A DNA stretch of 64,000 nucleotides from Emergomyces orientalis (lineage: Eukaryota; Ascomycota; Eurotiomycetes; Onygenales; Ajellomycetaceae), in NCBI GenBank assembly GCA_002110485.1, contig MOWL01000003.1:372001-436000 (forward strand), in the 5' to 3' direction. Below are positions 20,301 to 32,837 of this stretch, one piece after another. The notes beneath the pieces are model-generated. The model saw only the letters and a program-made list of their open reading frames with translations, ran no database searches and was not told the DNA's origin. A program made the position numbers and the translations under genes. Positions within the stretch are counted from its first letter, which is position 1, and the number at the start of each line of letters is the position of its first letter.

Positions 20301-22861
20301 TCATTTGGGAAATATTGATAATCGAGCCTTTTGAACCAGAACGGGCCATTTGGACAGCGTTGTTCAAATCCTTGAAGCTCTTTTCTGTCTCCGTTCCGGC
20401 CTCGTCACGGGCATTGTTAAGGGCGCGAGACACCTTGCTCTCGAAGGTCTCACGGACATTCATACCTGGCAGGGGCTCAAGGGTATTGTCCGTCGCACTA
20501 GCCGTGATCTCATCAACTTCCTCCTTTCTCACACGAACTGCCTCTTCAATCTTTTGGATCGTGGGCAAATCTGGAATTGTGTCACCAATTCCAATACTGA
20601 AGCCATGGTGGAGTAGCCAGTAGTTCACGACAGTTTGGGCGCCATTAAAGAAGTTCATCGCCGTTTCAGGTCCATACTCATTGAAAATAGTATGAATGAC
20701 ACCTCCGCCCGTTGCTCCAACTGTCTTCTTCGAAAACATTCCGTACATGAGTTCCCCTCCGTGTACTAGAAGTCCACCATCAGCTAGAGGTGAGAATTTC
20801 TCCGACAGAGGAGCCTTGTCTCGATCAACCCGAAGAAGATTCAGGCCAGGAGGAAGGACCATGCTGATTACTTGTTTTCCAGTCCACCTCGGCCTCGGTT
20901 TCAGAATAGCCGGCTGAGGGATCACGCCATCCCAGTCAGGGACCCAGAGTAGAATATTCATGACCTGCTCCTTCGTTAAGAAAACGTCACGCCGGCAAAT
21001 CTTGTAGATTCCACAAAGAGTATCTTGCACGATACCCATCAACGGACCGTTTCGTTGAGGAGATACAATTTGTAGTGGCACCATGCAAAGTTGACTGAGC
21101 TCAGCGCGAGCTTCTTCGCTTTGCGGAACGTGTAAATTCATTTCATCACCGTCGAAATCAGCATTATAGGGAGTAGTGACACTCAAATTCAGGCGGAAGG
21201 TCGAGTAGGGCATCACACGAATGCGGTGACCCATCATAGATTCTTTGTGCAAGGAGGGCTGCCGATTGAAAAGGATCACATCACCATCAACGATATGGCG
21301 CTCCACTCTCCATCCATATTGTAAGAAATTTCTCCCGCCTCCACCCTTGTGATGGCGCAAGTCAATGCGTTCACCAGTGCTGCGAATAACGTAACGGGCA
21401 CCAGGGTGGATATCAGGTCCATTATCAACAAGCTCGCCTAGCTTAGCAATGTTGAAAGGAGTAACAACCTCGGGGTAAGTTAAAGTCTGTGCAATGCTGA
21501 TTGGGACTCCGACTTCATCCAAAGACAGATTCGGGTCACCAGTAATAACTGTACGAGCAGAAAAATCGACACGTTTTCCCATCAGGTTTTGACGCAGACG
21601 GCCTTCTTTGCCTTTCAGACGGCCACGAATGGCTTTAACAGGTCGATTGGACTTCTGCATAGCTTGTGGTTGTCCGGCAATATCATTGTCCATATAGGTT
21701 GCGACATGATATTGCAAAAGAGACTCAAATTCACGGACCACGTGCTCGGGAGAGCCTTCTTGTTCGCATCGGGTTACATTTTGATTCGCACGAACGATCT
21801 CTGCCAGTTTATATGTCAAGTCGTCCTCTCCGCGCTGACCACTTCCACTCCCACCAACAAGAACACTGGGACGGACCGGTGGTGGAGGCACGGGAAGAAC
21901 TGTGATGATCATCCACTCCGGTCTGGCATAATCATTGCTCAATCCCATCAAACGAACATCTTCCTCTGAGATAGTTCTGAATATATTCAGGGCCATCTGC
22001 GGCGTGATCTGTCTCTTCTCAGGCTGTTGTACATCCATATCGTCTATCATATCACGGTTCTTGCTAGGCTTCCAGGTCCCAACCAAACTAATTCCTTCTT
22101 TACGAATTTGCGGCTGCATATTTCCGCAACCGCCATGAGAGCGCACAGGCTTGGAAGGTTCCTTGGCGAAAGGGTCATCGTCATCTGGGCTAGGATCAGC
22201 TTCGCAAATTAGGACATCTTTCGACAGCCGCCAAATCGCATCAAAGCGTCTCTTTGGATCACGGAAACGCAGCGCTTCCAAATACTTTTGGTCGGTCTGG
22301 ATTCATGAACACAGTGTCAGCAATGAGCGGTAACTCATGATTTGCCATCCCCATCAGGGATGACTAACCGTATTTGCCTTGATCTTTCCACAGTTGTGGC
22401 AAACAGTTTCCAACAGTTTCTTGATCTTAGTCAGGAAACCTGTTCCGAGCGTTAGCTTCAGATAGTCTAAGTATAGCTAGACTTAACATAAGCCTCACCA
22501 ATATGGAACACAGGAGTAGATAGCTCGATATGACCAAAATGTCCAGGGCAATCATTGATTCCCTCTTCGCAGGTAGCGCAGCGCCAGTTTCGATCGATGG
22601 TGCCAAGGCGAGGATCATTTAGACCTTTCTCTCGGGGGCGTTGCCGTTGCTCATCCTGTTGTTGAAGCTCCCATTAATTTTCTGCTCAGAAAAAGAGGCG
22701 AGTAACCAATGGGTGTTCTCAGTTGTACATACCATAGTCTCAGGATACTCAACGTGGACCACGCTCATCCGTTTGATCTCCTCCGGCGAGAGAAGGCCAA
22801 ACTGGATCTCCTTAATCGTACGCAGCTGCGCCTTCGAGTATGGGAATTTGACAGACGCCAT
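17358..22861 (-). CDS. rpb1: RNA polymerase II largest subunit Rpb1
   Basis: Exons: 22861-22733, 22655-22499, 22439-22369, 22296-17426 and a proposed 16-nt last exon 17373-17358, giving 1747 aa. The N-terminal zinc ligands are Cys69, Cys72, Cys79 and His82 (CATC..CPGH), with CHNC at 109-112 for the clamp zinc. NADFDGDEMNLHVP near residue 495 is the catalytic Mg-binding loop. FNRQPSLHKESMMGHR and the trigger-loop region GEPATQMTLNTFHFAG are intact. The last 190 residues or so form the CTD. It has about seven exact YSPTSP units among many variants (FSPTSP, FSPASP, WSPTSP, YTPTSP), so it is more degenerate than the yeast CTD. Without the last intron the chain stops at 17422 after FNPT; with it, the end reads FNPTSPRQ. 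Rpb1 makes mRNA in the nucleus. Divergent from SWD1. Confidence 0.97.
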
Positions 22862-23760
22862 GGCTGCAGTCGATGAGAGATGTGATGACGGCTGAAAGAG
22901 AAGCTAGCACGTTTGTGAGGCGAGAGGTGTAGCAGCACCAGACAGACAGAGGCAAGGCGTGTTAGTGGTTAGTCGAGCAGTAAAGCGATCCTCCACAAAA
23001 AACTGAACAGTCAAGCCGAGAGAATGACAAAATGACCACTCCGGTGATGAAAAATGACCGTGGTGGCTGGCCTTCGCCGGCCTTTGGCAGACCCTGCCGC
23101 GAGGGCGCCTTCGACCCTTCCAACACTCTTCGGACGTGATTTCGGGGTGAAAAGGAGCGTAGTCGCTGGAAATATCGTATCAGGCGACGTCAAAAGAGAT
23201 ATCGCGATGCAAAACGCGATATGCTCCTGGTGGTGTTGATGCTTGGGGGTACTGTCGGGGTGATGAAAGGAGGTTGTGTTGGGAGTTGCCTCACTTGCGA
23301 TCCTCCTTGACTTTTAGCCCAACTTTTTTCTCAGAGCCGCATCGGCCTGCACTAGCAACCAGGCAACTATTATTCACCCACACTAGTCACTTAAAGTGGC
23401 TTGGCATCTATTATTGTGGAGAACTCTCGCAGTCTAGGCAGGCCGGCGTCTCTTTTAGGTAAAGTCAGAAAGTAATTTGGGTTTGTTATAGTGAGGCTAG
23501 CACACCACTATGCCGTTTCAGGACTGGAGCGGGTGAATTTTGCCGCCCCAGCCACCAGAAGGTTGACTAATCCACATAACCAGGTGTAGCTTGGAATCTT
23601 TCTGCAGCAAACTATTTCAAGCGATTGATATCACGACGACGGGCAACAATGACAGGGTCAAAAGGATCACACCAACTACCCAGTTGCTCTCAGAGTGTTT
23701 CACTCCAAGATCCTCGATGAGTCCTTGTGCATACCGTCGATTTTTACTCCACAAGCCACC
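22862..23760. promoter_or_regulatory. Divergent promoter rpb1 / swd1
   Basis: This 899-bp stretch lies between the start codons of RPB1 and SWD1, two genes of the RNA polymerase II and chromatin machinery. I see no convincing named motif and no coding potential. Its role as a shared control region is inferred from the head-to-head layout. Confidence 0.5.
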
Positions 23761-25483
23761 ATGAATCTCGCTCTGATTGACCCTTTCGTCCTTGCGCAAG
23801 ATTACCCAGACGCCCTTACTGGCAAGCTACGTACGTGCTTTTCATATTATAACACACACCTCTATGTATTTGAAAGACAGAACTGACAATCAAACTATAC
23901 TGTAGGCAGCGGACATTCTACTTGTTTACGATTCAACCGCAAGGGTGACTTCCTAGCTTCAGGACGGGTAAACAATTCCGATCTCAACCGATCATACAAT
24001 TCTCTAACTAACCAACCTCCCAACCGCAGGTTGATGGCACTATCGTGATATTTGATGTGGAGACCAATGGCGTTGCACGAAAGCTACGAGGGCATAGCAA
24101 GCAGATTCAATCTCTGAGGTATACCTTTTCTGTCCTGTACATGTTTATATAAGAGGTTTGAAACTAACTCGCAACAGCTGGTCAAGAGATGGTAGATATC
24201 TGCTCAGTTCCTCGCAGGATTGGAAGTGTGTATTATGGGATATGAAAGATGGCTCCCGTGTGCGAACCGTCAGGTTTGAAGCCCCGGTATACATTGCTGA
24301 ATTGCACCCGTTCAACCAGTATGCAATTTTCAGTCTTAATCCCCATCTACCATTACGTACATAATCTAACATAGAACCTCTCAGCTGGCTCTTTGTCGCT
24401 TCATTATTCGAAGAACAACCGGTTCTCGTCGATATCTCCGCTCCGCGGCCCGTGAAACGGATCCTCCCTTCCGCTCCCCTTCGACCCCAGCTCGAAGACA
24501 CCGATCCAGCAGTAGTTGCGAAACAAGCGGCACAAGACGCAAAACACTCGACCTGCGTTACCATTTTTACCGCACTCGGCAACCACATCATTTCCGGCAC
24601 ATCAAAAGGCTGGATTAACATCATCGAAACCCAAACCTGCACCACAATCCACTCAACCAGGCTCTGTAACGGCGTCGTAATCCTCCTCCGCCTCGCCAGA
24701 AACGGACGCGATCTACTCGTCAACAGTTCAGACCGCGTCATTCGCACAATATTGATCCCCGACCTGTCCCAACTAGGCGTCAACCTCGACCCCTCCGCCA
24801 TAAAGCTCGAAGTCGAACACAAATTCCAAGACGTCGTCAACCGCCTAAGCTGGAACCACGTCGCTTTCTCATCCACAGGTGAATTCGTCACGGCCTCCAC
24901 CTTTATGAACCACGATATCTACGTCTGGGAACGCAGCCACGGCTCCCTCGTGAAGATCCTCGAAGGCCCCAAGGAGGAACTAGGCGTTGTCGAATGGCAC
25001 CCAAGCCGTCCGATGGTGGCGGCCTGTGGCCTTGAGTCCGGATGCATATATACATGGTCGATTGTGAGCCCGCAGAAGTGGTCTGCGCTGGCGCCAGATT
25101 TCGCGGAGGTAGAAGAGAATGTCGCGTACGTGGAGCGCGAGGATGAATATGACATCCACCCCGCTGAGGAGGTGCATCAGCGCCGTCTGGACCTAGAGGA
25201 CGAGGAACCGGATGTCTTGACCATTGAGCCGGTCAAGGGCGAAGAGGAGGACGCGGGTGGTGCGATGTATGCTTTCCGCATGCCTGTCCTGCTCGATATT
25301 AGTGATAGCGAAAGCGATGATGACATCGTGGCAGTGGGGCCGGGGACGATGCGGCGAAGAAGCCCCGGCGCCGGTAAGGATTCCCTCAATAATACGGGTG
25401 GTAATAATGGTGGGGAAAATGGAGGTGCCGCTGTTACGAATAATGGGGTGGGACGTGCTCAGAATAAAGGGCGACGGAGATAG
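23761..25483 (+). CDS. swd1: COMPASS subunit Swd1 (RbBP5 homologue)
   Basis: Five exons: 23761-23830, 23906-23967, 24030-24118, 24178-24318 and 24385-25483, giving 486 aa. The N-terminus MNLALIDPFVLAQDYPDAL followed by SGHSTCLRFNRKGDFLASGR is typical of Swd1/RbBP5. WD40 blades follow: VDGTIVIFDVETN, SWSRDGRYLLSSSQDWKCVLW, FMNHDIYVWE and ESGCIYTWS. After the propeller comes the conserved hinge ENVAYVEREDEYDI, then an acidic stretch. In RbBP5 the matching region contacts Ash2L and the SET-domain methyltransferase. The C-terminal tail is Asn/Gly-rich and basic at the end. The protein is a core scaffold of the Set1 complex that methylates histone H3 Lys4. The phases at all four introns agree. Confidence 0.95.
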
Positions 25484-27047
25484 GAAGGGAAATAATATAA
25501 TGACGCTGATGATGATGACGATGTATTATGATGAAAGAAAGGCTCCAAGATGTATTTGCTCCTTATCAATGGGGTATGTTCATGTTTATGTTTGGTCTCC
25601 CAAAATCTCATTTTCAAGGTTGGAGAGCAAAAATACCTGCCAGTTTTCGGAGTGAATTCTTTCCATTTTCCACCATTTAAAATACTCTCTGAATAATTGA
25701 TAATTGAATACACTATTTAATGACAAATTTATCAAAAATAAAGTTCAAAAATTCAATCTCACGATAAAAACGAGATCACTCTTCTTTGCATGCACGGGTG
25801 GAGGGTCGCCGCCCAAGAAAATGTAGATATATATATATAAATCTATTTACATTTTCAGCACAGCACATGCTCTCAATGTAATGAGTAGACAACTCCTGAG
25901 ACTGAAAAGTTGAATTAGGACATCTAGAACCAAAGCATTTCAATAATACGTGCTTGCTTAACACCTCCGTATATCAAGCTACAAGGTTATTTATCTGAAC
26001 ATCACTTAAAATGGGCAATACATCATTGGGCTTCAAAATTTCATGAGGAACCTTCCTGCTCTCATACATCATATGACTGGAAGTAAACAATAGGTATCAA
26101 CAATCAGTTAAAAACAAAGCAGACAACAAATTATAAATAAAAGAAGAAGAAGAAGAGAAAAGTCACCCTCATCCTCTATAACAAAGTTATCTCTTCATAA
26201 ATCAACATACAAATCAGGGAAGTGGGTAACTATATCAGCGGCGCACCACAGTGTCGCAACAGCGACCATTAAAAAAAAGTAAAAAAGAAAAAAAAAAGGC
26301 GAAGTCTAGGAGTTACCGGCTACATACTACGTTACCACCCCAATTCTATCTATATTCGCGCGTGCCTTGTATCTGCTCCCCCAGGTCCTGAAAACAAAGA
26401 GGGGAAAAAAGAAAGTGAGAGAAGAGGCGCTGCGTGGTATTTTATCACCTGCATTATGATATTAATTCATCTCCCATCTCCAACGGAAACAACAAAACAA
26501 CAAATAATAATGAAATATGGGGGCGGAAAGAAAAGAAACAATAGAAGTAGCGGGAGGCTGAAGATGGTGAAACAAAGGGAAGGAGAAAAATGTAATACAA
26601 CGGATTGTAATAGAGAAAAAGTACAAATAGCCTAGACTAATAGGAAAATGTTGGGGATAATGTGAGTTTTCTCTCCCTTTCCTTTCGTTGAGCAGAAAGG
26701 CGCGAAAAGAATATATTGAAAGCAGGGTATCAGGTCAGTTAAAAGACTATTTTTCTGTTTTCCCTGTTGATTTCATGTGTCTATTCCGCTCTATCATGCG
26801 GTGAAATATGAACAATAGCAATATTTGGAACGAGAGTGCTTGGACAAACTTAATACGGAGAAACTAGGGATAAAAAAAATATGCACGAAATAGGAAATAT
26901 GTATATGCATATATGGAGGATAAAAATAGTTTATGGGGAAAAAGAATGAAGCCAACATGAGTAATAAAGTAGAAGGATATATATAGACGATAATGAATAG
27001 GAAAATAACACCCTTGAAATATTTGTGTAAGGGTCATCGAACGACAA

Positions 27048-27090
27048 TGAGAGAGAGGGAGGGAGAGCGAGAGCGAGAGAGAGAGAGAGC
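27048..27090. repeat. (GA)n purine tract
   Basis: A run of GA dinucleotides with interspersed GGGA and GC, in non-coding DNA downstream of the LaeA-like gene. Confidence 0.85.
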
Positions 27091-27247
27091 GCCATACAAA
27101 GCTAGACATCATTCATCATCGTATCGGGGGTCATCATATCACCTCACAAAGAAAAGAGGACAGGATGCAGAACAAGAGAAAGCCCCATAATTTTTTCCCG
27201 CTATCGCTTTTGATGTCTTTCCCAACCCGATCTATGTGTATATCATC

Positions 27248-27249
<2 letters not shown>

Positions 27250-27281
<32 letters not shown>
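27250..27281. repeat. (TAA)n microsatellite
   Basis: About ten perfect TAA units in the non-coding stretch between SWD1 and the LaeA-like gene. Such a run is likely to vary in length between strains. Confidence 0.95.
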
Positions 27282-28038
27282 GTTATTCAAGTCCAGAAAT
27301 CCAGAAGGAGAGAATGCTGTAGGAATATAGCGAGAAGTAAATAATAGTAAAATCGGTAAAGGGAAGAAAGATGGAGTGTGTGGAACAAAGTCGACGGAAA
27401 TGGAAAAGTACAAGGGCTCAAGAACGGCAGACCAATGAAACCAAAAGAAGAATTTTTTTCAAATAGCTAAATGAGCAGGAAAAATCAGTAGGGAAACATC
27501 TAGGGTTAGTATTGCGGACCAAAGTGAAAACAAATACTTCCAGACAAGGAAAAGAGAGGAGGGAAGGGAATTCGTCGTTGTAACGTGGTTTAGTTGGGTC
27601 ATTAATTTTATAGGTTTTGTGTATCTCGGGCCCCGCATTACTATTGTTTAGATATTGGCCAGGGACGTTTTCGTGTTGCATTACCTTTCGATCGTGGCCT
27701 TTCCGATATTTGATGTTCCTCACCGACAAGTCGAAGGATTCTATAGGCTTTTGGAACCGAAAGGTGGCCTGCAAGGAATTCCATATTAAGGCCGCCAGGT
27801 TTTAGTCTCTAAAAATGGATCAAACAGTATCAACCGTTTCGAGAGGATCATGGCGTTTTGAGGCGCCGTGATGATATTCTCAGGGACACCGCGCCGAATG
27901 TCCTCAGAACCGATGTTGTGCTGCTCAAAACGCAGCTGGAGAGGGAGGAAGAGATGGTAAGAAACCACCCATGTGGGAAGGATAGGTTGTGTCTTCATAG
28001 GGCACCGGACTGGTAGTCCCGGGCACAAAAGCGTACCT

Positions 28039-29292
28039 TCATCGGATTGGGTTGTCCGGCCGTCTGGCTGTATATATATGCAGAAGGTTGAACGTCCGGA
28101 CGCGTTTATCAAAGGCCTGCGCTCGAGCTTCCTGAGCTAATGAATCAATTTGCTCAACCGACCACCCCTTTACACGACTGAGTGGCCCAAGTATGAGTGC
28201 ATATGTACTATCCGAAAATGCAAAATTGTGCCACTTCCCCACCTCTTTTTCGTACTTGTCATCTGGCCATGTGTTTAACGGCAGGCCAAACATCAAGTGT
28301 TTGATATCTACGAAACCGGCTTCTTTCAACATATGTGTTGTGCTGCGGTTATGTGCGATCGGCCTGTTCGCCTGATCTGTTGCATCCTTCAGATTTAAAT
28401 ACCATCGATTAAGGGGCTGGTCAGCGGGGAAGTCGTCGTGGCAGCGGGGTTCAAAGTCGATTTCCACTTGTTCGAAGTATCCTGTCCCAGGACGCAGGTG
28501 TCGTATAACTTTTTGATACAAATTGGGCCAATTCGACACACTTCCACATCCCATCTGGAGATGAATCATATCCCACGAATCCTCTCCCAAAAACCAAGGG
28601 CTTTCAAAATCTCGAGGCGTCTGAAAGTCACAATTCGATGGGTGCTCTAGGGGCTGCATCGCCGCCAGGTCAATTCCCAACACGTACGCGTGTGGGTACC
28701 GAGAAGCCATTTCCATTGCCCACATTCCCGTTCCACAGCCAAGATCCAGTATCCGAGGTCCGTGATCGGTAACCAATGTCGGGCCTCTAGCGATGTTGTT
28801 CATAACCGGGGAAGTGTTGCTGATCGGAACATCATGTAGTAGATTCCCACGAGCCACTAAAAACACTTTGTGGAAAATATCTAGACGATCTCGTTCCAGT
28901 TCATCGCACGGATACATGTATATGCCTCGTCGAAACCCATGATACAGTCGTCCGTTCTCCTCGTAGCTGGGATACTCTTCCGTGTACCTATATTGATCGC
29001 AACAACATGTCAGCAATGGACATAGAAACTATTCCTATCTCCCTTGGGAGAAAGGAAGGATGATTGACGACTGTGGATACTCAGGTAATTTTTTGTCCTG
29101 CAGAGAGTGGAAGGGTTGCATGCAGAGGGCAATGGGGAGACCAAACGGCCTAAGGGCATAGAATGGAAGAAAAGTAAAAGAAACTTACGCGGAGTTTACA
29201 TTTCCCTGGGTCTCGCTTTTGGGAGAGCTAAAGCCGGGTTTTGTTTGGGGTTGCCTTCGTGGTGCAAGATCAGTGAGCGCTGAGAGGTCCAT
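28039..29292 (-). CDS. laeA: LaeA-like SAM-dependent methyltransferase
   Basis: Two exons: 29292-29189 and 28987-28039. The intron is 201 nt with donor GTAAGT and acceptor ATAG, in matching phase. The product is 350 aa. After a short Pro/Ser-rich N-terminus come YEENGRLYHGFRRGIYMYPCDE and ERDRLDIFHK, the LaeA entry motif. RILDLGCGTGMWAMEMA (from about residue 113) is the glycine-rich SAM-binding motif I. SWDMIHLQMGCGSVSNWPNLY, YFEQVEIDFEPRC and the end FNLLHIYTARRP are family hallmarks. LaeA is a nuclear regulator that, with velvet proteins, controls secondary metabolism and development in filamentous fungi. The closeness to LaeA is strong, but paralogues (LaeA-like methyltransferases) share these motifs, so orthology is likely rather than proven. 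The gene is isolated by more than 2.5 kb of non-coding DNA on both sides. Confidence 0.82.
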
Positions 29293-32042
29293 GATAGGTT
29301 TGCAGCGTTTGGATGCCACCCAATGAGGGTATACGGCAGCGACAGGTTAAATCCAACTTAGGGGGGGCTCCTTTGAATCCCAACGAACGACCAGGGGAGG
29401 GGATATGAAGATGAAAGGGGAGGAGGATGAGGATGAAGGAGGTAGAGAGCTGGGATAGCGGATTGGGCGGAGAGGAGGTTATGTAGATCGGCCAAAGGAA
29501 AATACTGGAGGCTGTCTTTACTCCAAACCGCACATGGAGTGATTATTCTTCTTAGTAGGGTGCATAGAGAAGGCCAGAGAAATACGTTAACTATGCAAGC
29601 GTTGCGAGAGTGCGTCGGGCAGAAGGCGGCTTGTCGCAACTCCGCTTGGGGCGAGGAAGGTGGACGGATCCGGGGAACAGAAGCAAAAGAAAGAATAATA
29701 GAAGAAAACCCGAGGAAAAATATGCCAATTGAGCGGTACTTGGGCGATGGGCAGTGGCTGGCGGGAGAAGATAGTCACATCACATCGCCAGGTTGTGTTG
29801 CGGCGAGAAGGTGGGATGGGGTAGAGCGTGGATTGGGTGGGTGGTACGACTTGGTACGGGGGGAGGCTCTGGTTGGGCGGTATGGTATGGTATGGTATGG
29901 TATATTATAGTATGATCTGGTATGGTATCGCTAGTACATGCGGTATTATGCTGTACCGCTTAGCTGGTTTTTTGTGGAGCAGCGCTCAGGGTGATGAGCA
30001 AGGGCTGGCCATTTACAGCCATTGAACGAAGCAAAAAAACGAAGAAAATGAAACGGGGAAAATAAAAAAAAAGCAAGGCGGGTGGGGGGGGCGGAGAGAA
30101 TTGGATATTGACGACTGGTTGGTTGGCGTACCTATACATGAATAACTAGGCAAAAGAGGAAGAGGAAAGATACACTCGAAAAGTCAAGGACAGGGGGAAG
30201 ACGAAGAGATAAAATAATAAATGGTAACTAGTCCAATCAGTAGCAGCAGATAATTTGTGAAAGGACTAACCCTAACTCTCAAGCCCTCCACTCTTCGAGC
30301 TCATCCATTGCACAACTTCAACGTCGCCCTGCATTATTCAGCAGTTGATTGAAGTATTAATGTATGGGGGACAAACTGCGGCTTTTCACAGTGTTGGAAT
30401 TTTATGCTCTATCCGTTAGCTAATTGGCTCTTGGTATGTTTGCCAATGACATGCGAAGCACTCCTTGCAACAAAACCAACAGCCTTCGAGAGCGGAAATG
30501 AAACGTGTTTTCGGCTCTTATCAAGTTCGTTATTTTATGTTGCTATTCGTAATAGCCAATGATTATTTTTCTAAAAAAAAATTTAAAAAAAAAGGAAACA
30601 AAAGGGAGTCGAATCAAAACAAACGAATTACTCAGTTATGGGTTGTTGCAACCATAAACAAGGAGGAAAATATCCCAAAAAACAAATTCACACGCGGGAA
30701 TGTCGGTGCTGCCGTGCCCCCATCCCAATCCCGGCGGACTGGTAATCGGTCGGAGCTTGTAAAGTAATGTCACGCCTTTCCTTGGCTTTTTTGGCGGTAT
30801 CAATGATGCCATGAGCACAGCATGGTACCATATATTCAATAATAGCATACTATTATCTAGCTACACCATGGATAAACATGTCTCGGGTTCTTCGGGGATA
30901 GTCAATGTGTCACTTGCCATGTAAGTGCGCTTATGACACGTTGACGGCCGGAGTCCTCCCACTCAAATACGGATTAGGAACCTGGAAAAACTGACTACTG
31001 GATGCTGAGCGCCTAGCTCGCACACAAATGGGCCAAAATCAACCCGGAGCGCGAAAAATGGTCTGATACAATTGTACTTTCGAATATTGGAAAGGATCAA
31101 GGGTGGCTGCCACGTCCAGCAGGGATAATTTTATTTGGGAATGTACAGCACATTTCAACGATTGTCAGCATCTCGCCCTGGAGTCAACCATGGAGATTTC
31201 AGCGAAGTTGGGGGTTTTACTGTTTGGCCCAAGTTGGGTTGGTATGAGCTCATCCAAATTTTAGTTGCCGAGTTTGGTCTGGTGCAGCCCTCCACTCGTT
31301 TCTGTTCCTCCCAAGTCTCAAGTTAGTGGGCGTTTCTCCTTGTGGATTGGACTTGGCGCGCTGACATGATGTGTCTGGGTTCGCTGCCACGGAGCCTGAT
31401 GGAGGAGGGTGGAGTCATGCCGGAAGTCAAAGTAGCCATTTTCGGCGACCGACGATCATGATGGGCTTTTCTTCGCAACAATCGTCACTACCTTTGTTAT
31501 TGGGTATACTCACCCTCGTCTCAACGGCATCGGGGCCTGTCAATATGATCGGGCTTAAGCTATCCCAATTTCCACAGACAGATCCAGGATCGTTTATCCA
31601 GGCTGTCTAACGGGAGTTGGGGTGATGATGACTCCCAAATATGACCTTTTAACAAACTTAGAAAGTGTATTGACCGTTTAGGTAGTACGATAGCTATAAG
31701 TAAGCACTTGAGCAAAGGATTCCAAGAGGCAGCTTTTCCCGTTGGCATCTTTTTGTTGAAGAACTGGAAAGTCATCCACGGTCGCCGATGAAAAGCGAAA
31801 CGGACGGCCCCAAATCTAGATTGCCAACGCTTCTCAAACTTAATTGTGGATGTCTACTCCGTGCGGTCGCCTGATTTGAGTAGTTGATTAGTATTTGGCT
31901 CTACGTAGTAAATGGACGGTAAATTGTGGATCTGACTGACTTGGCTGGCATATGTTCGTTAGCTTTGAATAATCAACCAAAAAGTTTGTGGAAGCCGGGT
32001 CAAACGCTGTGGAGGACAGTAATAAGTGTAAATGAATGTATG
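29293..32042. other. Long non-coding upstream region of the laeA-like gene
   Basis: This 2.75-kb stretch runs from the LaeA-like start codon to the transposon edge. It contains a GGTAT-type microsatellite at about 29879-29930 and A-runs near 30062 and 30572-30594. There is no open frame with a recognisable domain. It presumably carries the LaeA-like promoter and leader; nothing more is supported. Confidence 0.5.
29879..29930. repeat. (GGTAT)n microsatellite
   Basis: About five GGTAT units followed by degenerate copies, roughly 600 bp upstream of the LaeA-like start codon. Confidence 0.85.
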
Positions 32043-32097
32043 TACAGTCACCCTCGAAATCGGTTTGGCCTACAGTCACACGATGATTGGTTTCCCG
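32043..32097 (+). repeat. Left terminal inverted repeat
   Basis: Pairs with the right end at 34912-34967. Starts TACAGTCA and holds an internal second CTACAGTCA about 27 bp in. Confidence 0.88.
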
Positions 32098-32693
32098 CCC
32101 CACTACGAAGACCCTAGCCCGGGTTATTCATTGAGCTGTTTTTGACACTTACTGTATGTACTCAGTATTGTATCCACCATTTCAGACAGGTGCCCCATAT
32201 CGTCAGAAGGTCCCCAAAACCCTCATGCCAAGACTTGGCTAGAGAGCCAAGGAATAAGTGCTATCTATCTCTTATATTCTATCTACATTTATCAGCGCCC
32301 GATGTCTGCCATCCTCAATCAACACTGACTTCACAGAGAACAACAAATCTTCCACTATCAAAGCTTGGATAATCATGATGATGAGATCTTCAGTGGCAAG
32401 AATTGCAAAATACTTACTGACATGTATATCTGTCAGTCTCAGTGTAAAGTCCAGAACATCTTGATAGATAATAAAAACTTTCTACTTATTCTGACAATTG
32501 AGTTATCATTTGATATCAGAGACATTTGCACAAAAGATATGAGTTACACTTTGTAGACACTATCTTGAATTTGAGACTTCGGAAATATTTTTGAATTTTG
32601 TGGAATTTAATTCCCTGACAATACTGACTGAAAATATTTTCTTGTGTGATGGAAATGAGTACAATGAGCTGTTTCTGCTGCTCAAGCATATTC

Positions 32694-32813
32694 TGTTGGA
32701 GAGTAATATTGGCTTGATTCTTCTATGCTAGTATGTGTGCGTTGCAGAGAGCTATATAGCCCTGAGAGATAAAAGGAATAACATCGGGCCGGGCGGATAG
32801 ATGCCTCTGACAC
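32694..32813 (+). repeat. Dispersed repeat, copy A (inside the transposon)
   Basis: About 119 bp beginning TGTTGGAGAGTAATATTGGC and ending CCTCTGACAC. It matches, in inverted orientation, copy B at 39463-39582. It lies just upstream of the transposase relic. The last 23 bp are followed by a second, tandem copy at 32814-32837. The sub-stretch to 32783 begins TGTT and ends AACA, which also suits a very short LTR remnant; the sequence does not decide between promoter region of the transposon and nested insertion. Confidence 0.75.
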
Positions 32814-32837
32814 AGGGCAGATGGATGCCTCTGACAT
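32791..32837 (+). repeat. Tandem 24-bp duplication
   Basis: Two adjacent units both containing the core GATGCCTCTGACA with small differences. Copy B of the dispersed repeat (39463-39582) has only one unit. Confidence 0.8.

Larger units (their letters stand above)
25484..28038. other. Long non-coding stretch between swd1 and the laeA-like gene
   Basis: This 2.56-kb stretch lies between convergent genes. It is AT-rich and full of A-runs and purine runs, with a (GA)n block at 27048-27090 and a (TAA)n block at 27250-27281. Open frames within it (for example minus 27418-27774) have no recognisable domain and lie in low-complexity DNA. It could hold long 3' UTRs or a non-coding transcript; the sequence alone cannot decide. 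Confidence 0.5.

Noticed and set aside
24145..24900. 251-residue open frame on the minus strand over SWD1
   Set aside because: It is fully antisense to well-supported SWD1 exons and an intron and has no domain signature.
27418..27774. 118-residue minus-strand frame as a gene downstream of laeA
   Set aside because: No domain, no homologous feel, set in low-complexity DNA; no splice link to the methyltransferase, which already has a complete C-terminus.
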